A stretch of DNA of 17,815 nt from DASXRU01 sp039933315 (GTDB lineage Bacteria; Acidobacteriota; Blastocatellia; Pyrinomonadales; Pyrinomonadaceae), in assembly GCA_039933315.1 (NCBI GenBank), contig JBDTOI010000081.1, forward strand, positions 1 to 17,815, read 5' to 3'. Below, piece after piece: positions 14,176 to 17,815 of this stretch. The notes under the pieces were generated by a model, which was given only the letters and a program-made list of their open reading frames with translations, was not told where the DNA came from and searched no databases. The translations under genes and the position numbers were made by a program. Within the stretch, counting starts at the first letter, position 1. Every line of letters begins with the position of its first letter.

Positions 14176-14277
14176 GTTTCACGCAAAGCGCTAGGAAAAG
14201 AAGAGCAGAAGGCGCAAAGGGTTGAGTGTTTTTCTTTGCGCCTTCTGTCTTTCCTTTCTTAGCGCCTTTGCGTGAAC
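14176..14277. repeat. Imperfect inverted repeat, about 44-bp arms
   Basis: The left arm 14176-14219 contains TTCACGCAAAGCGCTAGG and then AGCAGAAGGCGCAAAG. The right arm 14234-14277 contains CTTTGCGCCTTCTG and then TTAGCGCCTTTGCGTGAA. The arms pair along almost their full length with a few small bulges, around a 14-bp loop. There is no open reading frame inside. The core GCGCCTTTGCGTGAA-type sequence is, from memory, a common intergenic motif in several bacterial phyla. Confidence 0.85.
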
Positions 14278-14339
14278 CCCCAACTCCGAAAACCTTCAAG
14301 TTTCAATGACTCCCTCGCGCACATCTCGCAGTAGTGTTT

Positions 14340-14367
14340 TTGACACGGTGAATGTTTGTGATATTAA
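14340..14367 (+). promoter_or_regulatory. Sigma70-type promoter of the tricorn-like protease gene
   Basis: A perfect TTGACA (14340-14345) is followed, after 16 bp, by TATTAA (14362-14367). This would start transcription near 14375, leaving about 47 nt of leader before the ATG at 14422. Confidence 0.55.
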
Positions 14368-14421
14368 CGACGCGCTCTGAGTGGTAAAGACGGTAAATCC
14401 CCTGACAAAGGCATTCAATCA

Positions 14422-17400
14422 ATGAAGATTCGACACTCGAACTTGATAAAAATAGTGCGCATGTTCATACCTGTCCTGCCGGCTTTGTTCGCTCTGTTAT
14501 CGGCTGGCGGGTCCGTCTCAGCCCAGACTTCCGCGGCGGCTTCGCCTTATTTCACTGAGCCGGCAATTTCCCCGGACCGTTCGGAGGTGGCGTTTGTTTC
14601 CGGAGGCGACATCTGGACAGTTCCGTTGGCGGGCGGCGATGCGCATCTCCTGGTTTCGCATCCGGCAAACGACTCGCGACCGCTTTTCGCGCCCGATGGT
14701 CGTCGACTGGCCTTTGTCTCAACGCGGACCGGCAATGGCGACATTTACGTTCTAACTCTGGATACCGGCAATCTGAAACGGCTGACTTTTGACGACAGCA
14801 ACGATCACCTTGACGCCTGGGCCGCTGACGGCAAATGGATCTATTTCTCTTCGGCCAGTCGCGACATTTCCGGTATGAACGATATTTTCCGTGTCAACGT
14901 CGATGGCGGGACGCCCATGCAGGTGAGCGCGGATCGCTACACCACAGAGTACTTCAGCGCCCCTTCACCGGATGGCGGCGCAATCGCTTTTACCGGACAC
15001 GGCTTAGGTTTTGGCCAGTGGTGGCGCAAGGGCCACAGTCACATCGACGAGAGCGAGATCTGGCTGAGACGTTCTGGAACCACGCCCGTTTATGAACAAA
15101 TCAGTGAAGGCGGCGCCAAAGAAATGTGGCCGATGTGGCACAAAGATGGACGCAGCCTCTATTACGTTTCTGATCGCAGTGGTGCGGAGAATATCTGGTT
15201 GGCGGAACCCGGTCGCAAACCGCGCTCGGTAACGAGCTTCACTGATGGACGGCTGCTGTGGCCCAACATCTCTTACGACGGACGAACAATCGTCTTCAAT
15301 CGCGATTTTCAGATCTGGAAGCTGGACACAGATAACGGGCGCACAAGCGCCATCGATGTCACACGGCGCGGCGCTTCTGCCGGTCCCGCTGTGGATCACC
15401 TGCGGCTGACCGACCAGATCTCTGAAGTTGCGCTGGCGCCTGATGGAAAGAAGGCGGCCTTCGTCGTACGGGGTGAGATTTTCGCGGCCTCTACGGCGGA
15501 CGGCGGCGACGCGGCGCGGGTAACAAATACGCCGGCGGAAGAGTCGCAGGTTATCTGGTCGCCGGATAGTCGCCGGCTCGTGTATGCGTCTGATCGTGAT
15601 GGAACAGGCCACCTTTTCCTCTATGACTTTGCCACCGGCACTGAGACGCAGCTTACGCGCGGCCCCGCCGGCGATGACACGCCGCGGTATTCGCCAGACG
15701 GAAAGATGATCGCCTTCGAGCGCGCCGGCGAAGAGATTCGCATCATCGATGCCGAGTCGAGGCAGGAGCGCGGCCTGGTTCGTGCTCGTCTGCAGCGCCC
15801 ACCGCTGAACTCTGATAGAGCTTTCGTCTGGTCACCTGACAGCAAATGGATTGCGTACATGCCGGTGGGGGAGAAACTGTTCAAAAACGTATTTGTGGTT
15901 CCGGTGGCGGGTGGCGAAAGCCGCGCCGTGAGCTTTCTGGCGAATGTCGGCAGCAACACAGTTTCATGGAGCCCTGACGGTACCTATTTGCTGTTCGACA
16001 CAGGCCAGCGCACCGAGGGAGGCCAGCTCGCGCGCGTGGATCTGTTGCCGCGTACGCCCAAGTTTCGCGAAGATCAGTTCCGCGACCTCTTCAAAGAGGA
16101 GACGCCGCGAACGGTCACGACTACGTTGAAGCAGCCGGACACGGGGCCAACTCCGGAACCTCAACCTTCCCCCACCATAGCTCCCGCGGCGACGCCGGCA
16201 GATGCAAAAGCCAAACCGACCTCAAAGCCGGTCGAAGTCAACTTCGATCAGATCAGGCGGCGGTTAAGCCTGTTGCCGGTAGGGATCGACGTGGGATACC
16301 AGACGATCAGTCCGGATGGAAAGTGGGCCCTGATGATTGCCGGCGTCGCGAACCAGTCGAACCTCTACCTGTTTCCGCTGGACGAGTTGTCAAAGGATCC
16401 ATTTGTGGCCAAACAGCTGACTTCTACGGCGGGATCGAAACGCTCAGCGCAGTTTTCGCCGGACAGCAAAGAGGTTTATTACCTGGAACAGGGAAAGATC
16501 AATGTGGTGACGCTGGACACGCGTCAGACGCGTCAACTGGCTGTGACGGCGGAGATGGATGTGGACTTTGAACGGGAGAAGCTCGAGGTATTTCGCCAGG
16601 CCTGGAGTTATCTGCGCGATAATTTTTACGATCCGAAGTTCCATGGCGCAAAGTGGGGCGACTTTCAGAACCAGTACGGCCCATACGCCGCCGGCGCCCG
16701 CACACCTGATGAACTGCGGCGAATAATTTCGCTGATGCTGGGGGAACTGAATGCATCGCACCTCGGCATCTCGGCGCCCGCGGGCAATGCTCAGCCGCCC
16801 GTCACCGGCCGGCTGGGAATACGTTTTGATCGCGGTGAGTATGAAAGCGCCGGAGCGCTGCGGATCACTGAAGTGATACCGCTGACGCCGGCTGCGATAA
16901 GCGGTATCAAGCCCGGCGACTACCTGATTGCGATTGACGGCACGGCCATCAGTCCCAGGACAAATCTGGATGAGCTGCTGAATTACAAGATCAACAGGCG
17001 AGTGACGCTTACTGTTGCTTCATCGGCGAGTGGGGCGCAAAAGCGTGACGCCATCGTGCGCCCGGTCAACGGGAATACAGAGCGGGGGTTGCTTTATCGC
17101 AACTGGGTGGAAGACAACCGCTCCTATGTGGCGAGGGTAAGCAACGGGCGGCTGGGTTACGTCCATGTGGCCGATATGTCCAGCGTTGCCCTCTCGCAGC
17201 TCTATGTCGATTTAGACGCGGAGAACCAGAAGTACGAAGGCGTGGTGGTGGATATACGAAACAACAATGGCGGTTTCGTCAATGTCTATGCGATTGATGT
17301 GCTGGCGCGCCGCAGTTACTTCTCGATGACGCCGCGCGGTTTCTCAGCGTCGCCTTCGCGCACCGTGCTGGGCCAGCGGGCCCTTGAGTTGCCGACAATT

Positions 17401-17721
17401 CTGGTGACGAACCGGCACACGCTTTCCGACGGCGAAGACTTTACTGAAGGTTATCGCTTTCTACGGCTAGGCAAGGTCGTAGGAGAGCCAACGGCCGGCT
17501 GGATTATTTACACGTCCGGCGTCCAGTTGATCGACGGCTCGTTCCTGCGCCTGCCGTTTATTCGGATAGCGGCGAACGACGGCACGGTGATGGAAATGAA
17601 CCCGCGGCCGGTGGATCTCGCGGTGGCTAAGCCTGTTGGAGAAAGTTACCTGGGGCGCGACAGCCAACTGGACGCAGCCGCTCGCGAGCTTCTGAAGGAG
17701 CTAAACAGTCGCCGTCAGTAG
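14422..17721 (+). CDS. Secreted tricorn-type protease (S41 family) with beta propellers and PDZ domain
   Basis: 1099 residues. A Sec signal peptide (about 1-35, cleavage near VSAQT) is followed by two TolB/WD40-like propellers (about 42-325 and 330-570) with repeated SPDG/SPDS blade motifs such as AISPDRSEVAFVSGGDIW. A Pro/Thr/Ala-rich linker spans 573-604, then come further blade-like sequence and the C1 helical part (about 705-785). A PDZ domain (about 795-875, ending IKPGDYLIAIDGTAIS) and the S41 catalytic domain (890-1090) complete it. Catalytic residues match archaeal tricorn: Ser779-His780 (LNASHLG), nucleophile Ser1002 (TLSDGEDF) and Glu1058 (VMEMNPRPVDL). Their spacing (223 and 56) is close to tricorn Ser745/His746, Ser965, Glu1023. 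It should degrade peptides in the periplasm or outside the cell. It is transcribed alone from its own promoter. Confidence 0.93.
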   Translation: MKIRHSNLIKIVRMFIPVLPALFALLSAGGSVSAQTSAAASPYFTEPAISPDRSEVAFVSGGDIWTVPLAGGDAHLLVSHPANDSRPLFAPDGRRLAFVSTRTGNGDIYVLTLDTGNLKRLTFDDSNDHLDAWAADGKWIYFSSASRDISGMNDIFRVNVDGGTPMQVSADRYTTEYFSAPSPDGGAIAFTGHGLGFGQWWRKGHSHIDESEIWLRRSGTTPVYEQISEGGAKEMWPMWHKDGRSLYYVSDRSGAENIWLAEPGRKPRSVTSFTDGRLLWPNISYDGRTIVFNRDFQIWKLDTDNGRTSAIDVTRRGASAGPAVDHLRLTDQISEVALAPDGKKAAFVVRGEIFAASTADGGDAARVTNTPAEESQVIWSPDSRRLVYASDRDGTGHLFLYDFATGTETQLTRGPAGDDTPRYSPDGKMIAFERAGEEIRIIDAESRQERGLVRARLQRPPLNSDRAFVWSPDSKWIAYMPVGEKLFKNVFVVPVAGGESRAVSFLANVGSNTVSWSPDGTYLLFDTGQRTEGGQLARVDLLPRTPKFREDQFRDLFKEETPRTVTTTLKQPDTGPTPEPQPSPTIAPAATPADAKAKPTSKPVEVNFDQIRRRLSLLPVGIDVGYQTISPDGKWALMIAGVANQSNLYLFPLDELSKDPFVAKQLTSTAGSKRSAQFSPDSKEVYYLEQGKINVVTLDTRQTRQLAVTAEMDVDFEREKLEVFRQAWSYLRDNFYDPKFHGAKWGDFQNQYGPYAAGARTPDELRRIISLMLGELNASHLGISAPAGNAQPPVTGRLGIRFDRGEYESAGALRITEVIPLTPAAISGIKPGDYLIAIDGTAISPRTNLDELLNYKINRRVTLTVASSASGAQKRDAIVRPVNGNTERGLLYRNWVEDNRSYVARVSNGRLGYVHVADMSSVALSQLYVDLDAENQKYEGVVVDIRNNNGGFVNVYAIDVLARRSYFSMTPRGFSASPSRTVLGQRALELPTILVTNRHTLSDGEDFTEGYRFLRLGKVVGEPTAGWIIYTSGVQLIDGSFLRLPFIRIAANDGTVMEMNPRPVDLAVAKPVGESYLGRDSQLDAAARELLKELNSRRQ

Positions 17722-17722
17722 A

Positions 17723-17815
17723 TTGTAGGGGCGGCACTCCGTGGCCGCCCCTTCTTTTGCAAGGAGTGTCAGAACTTGAATGAGATGGTGAAGAGAGGGG
17801 CGGCCACGGAGTGCC
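17723..17815. repeat. Inverted repeat (copy 2), cut by the window end
   Basis: The left arm 17723-17752 is identical over 30 bp to the left arm at 9456-9485. The right arm starts at 17796 (AGGGGCGGCCACGGAGTGCC) and is the perfect reverse complement of the left arm for the 20 bp visible. The last 10 bp would lie beyond the window. The loop is 43 bp, longer than in copy 1. It begins one base after the stop codon of the protease gene and could act as its 3' hairpin. Confidence 0.9.

Larger units (their letters stand above)
14003..14421. other. 419-bp intergenic region between divergent genes
   Basis: It holds a 102-bp inverted repeat (14176-14277) and a promoter for the + strand protease gene (14340-14367). 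I see no clear promoter for the - strand metalloenzyme gene, although TTGACA occurs on the - strand near 14080. The small open frames here cross the repeat on both strands and do not look like genes. Confidence 0.7.

Noticed and set aside
14063..14299. Lys-rich 78-residue frame on the - strand
   Set aside because: It is made largely of the inverted-repeat arms at 14176-14277.
1..17815. CRISPR array, tRNA, transposase or prophage genes
   Set aside because: No regularly spaced direct repeats with unique spacers, no tRNA cloverleaf and no recognisable mobile-element protein were found by eye; the repeats seen are inverted repeats and one 28-bp heptamer run.

Overview
The window looks like chromosomal DNA of a GC-rich, Gram-negative-type bacterium. 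The gene set is a PTS-regulatory rpoN operon, a secreted tricorn-type S41 protease, an SLBB polysaccharide-export protein, a UMF1-family transporter and many intergenic inverted repeats. I infer Acidobacteriota, perhaps Blastocatellia. No rRNA or marker phylogeny is available here, so the taxonomic call is only moderately secure.

Layout. (1) Positions 3-5863, + strand: an operon-like run of rpoN (5' end cut by the window), long-form hpf, rapZ, a mannose-family PTS EIIA, ptsH (HPr) and ptsI (Enzyme I). The last three overlap or nearly abut. No EIIB/EIIC permease is visible, so this is best read as a regulatory phosphorelay. HPr kinase, which often lies between hpf and rapZ in related operons, is absent. 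That position holds a 420-bp gap with a long imperfect inverted repeat. RapZ also lacks the Walker A lysine (Met instead). (2) Positions 6033-10212, + strand: four envelope-related genes. They are an SLBB/Poly_export protein, a secreted TPR-like protein with a long disordered basic region and a C-terminal beta domain carrying an EF-hand-like loop, a single-pass membrane protein with an Ig-like domain, and a CPBP-like polytopic membrane protein with QQ in place of the catalytic EE. (3) Positions 10307-10833: an extended -10 promoter and the RNase P RNA gene rnpB, with an unusual insertion in one stem-loop. It is followed by a ribbon-helix-helix protein and a small zinc-ribbon membrane protein of the PP0621 type. 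(4) Positions 11730-14002, - strand: a two-gene unit with an ATGA overlap, an alkaline-phosphatase/phosphoglycerate-mutase superfamily metalloenzyme followed by a 12-TM Atg22/UMF1-like transporter. (5) Positions 14422-17721, + strand: a large secreted tricorn-protease homologue with its catalytic residues intact, preceded by a good sigma70-type promoter.

Intergenic spaces carry several families of inverted repeats (2038-2226, 9456-9535, 14176-14277, 17723-end) and one heptamer tandem repeat (11654-11681). Two of the inverted repeats share an identical 30-bp arm 8 kb apart.

I found no CRISPR array, transposase, prophage, tRNA or obvious defence system. The points most worth checking are the altered regulatory PTS operon (no hprK, RapZ K-to-M), the rnpB insertion and the repeat families.
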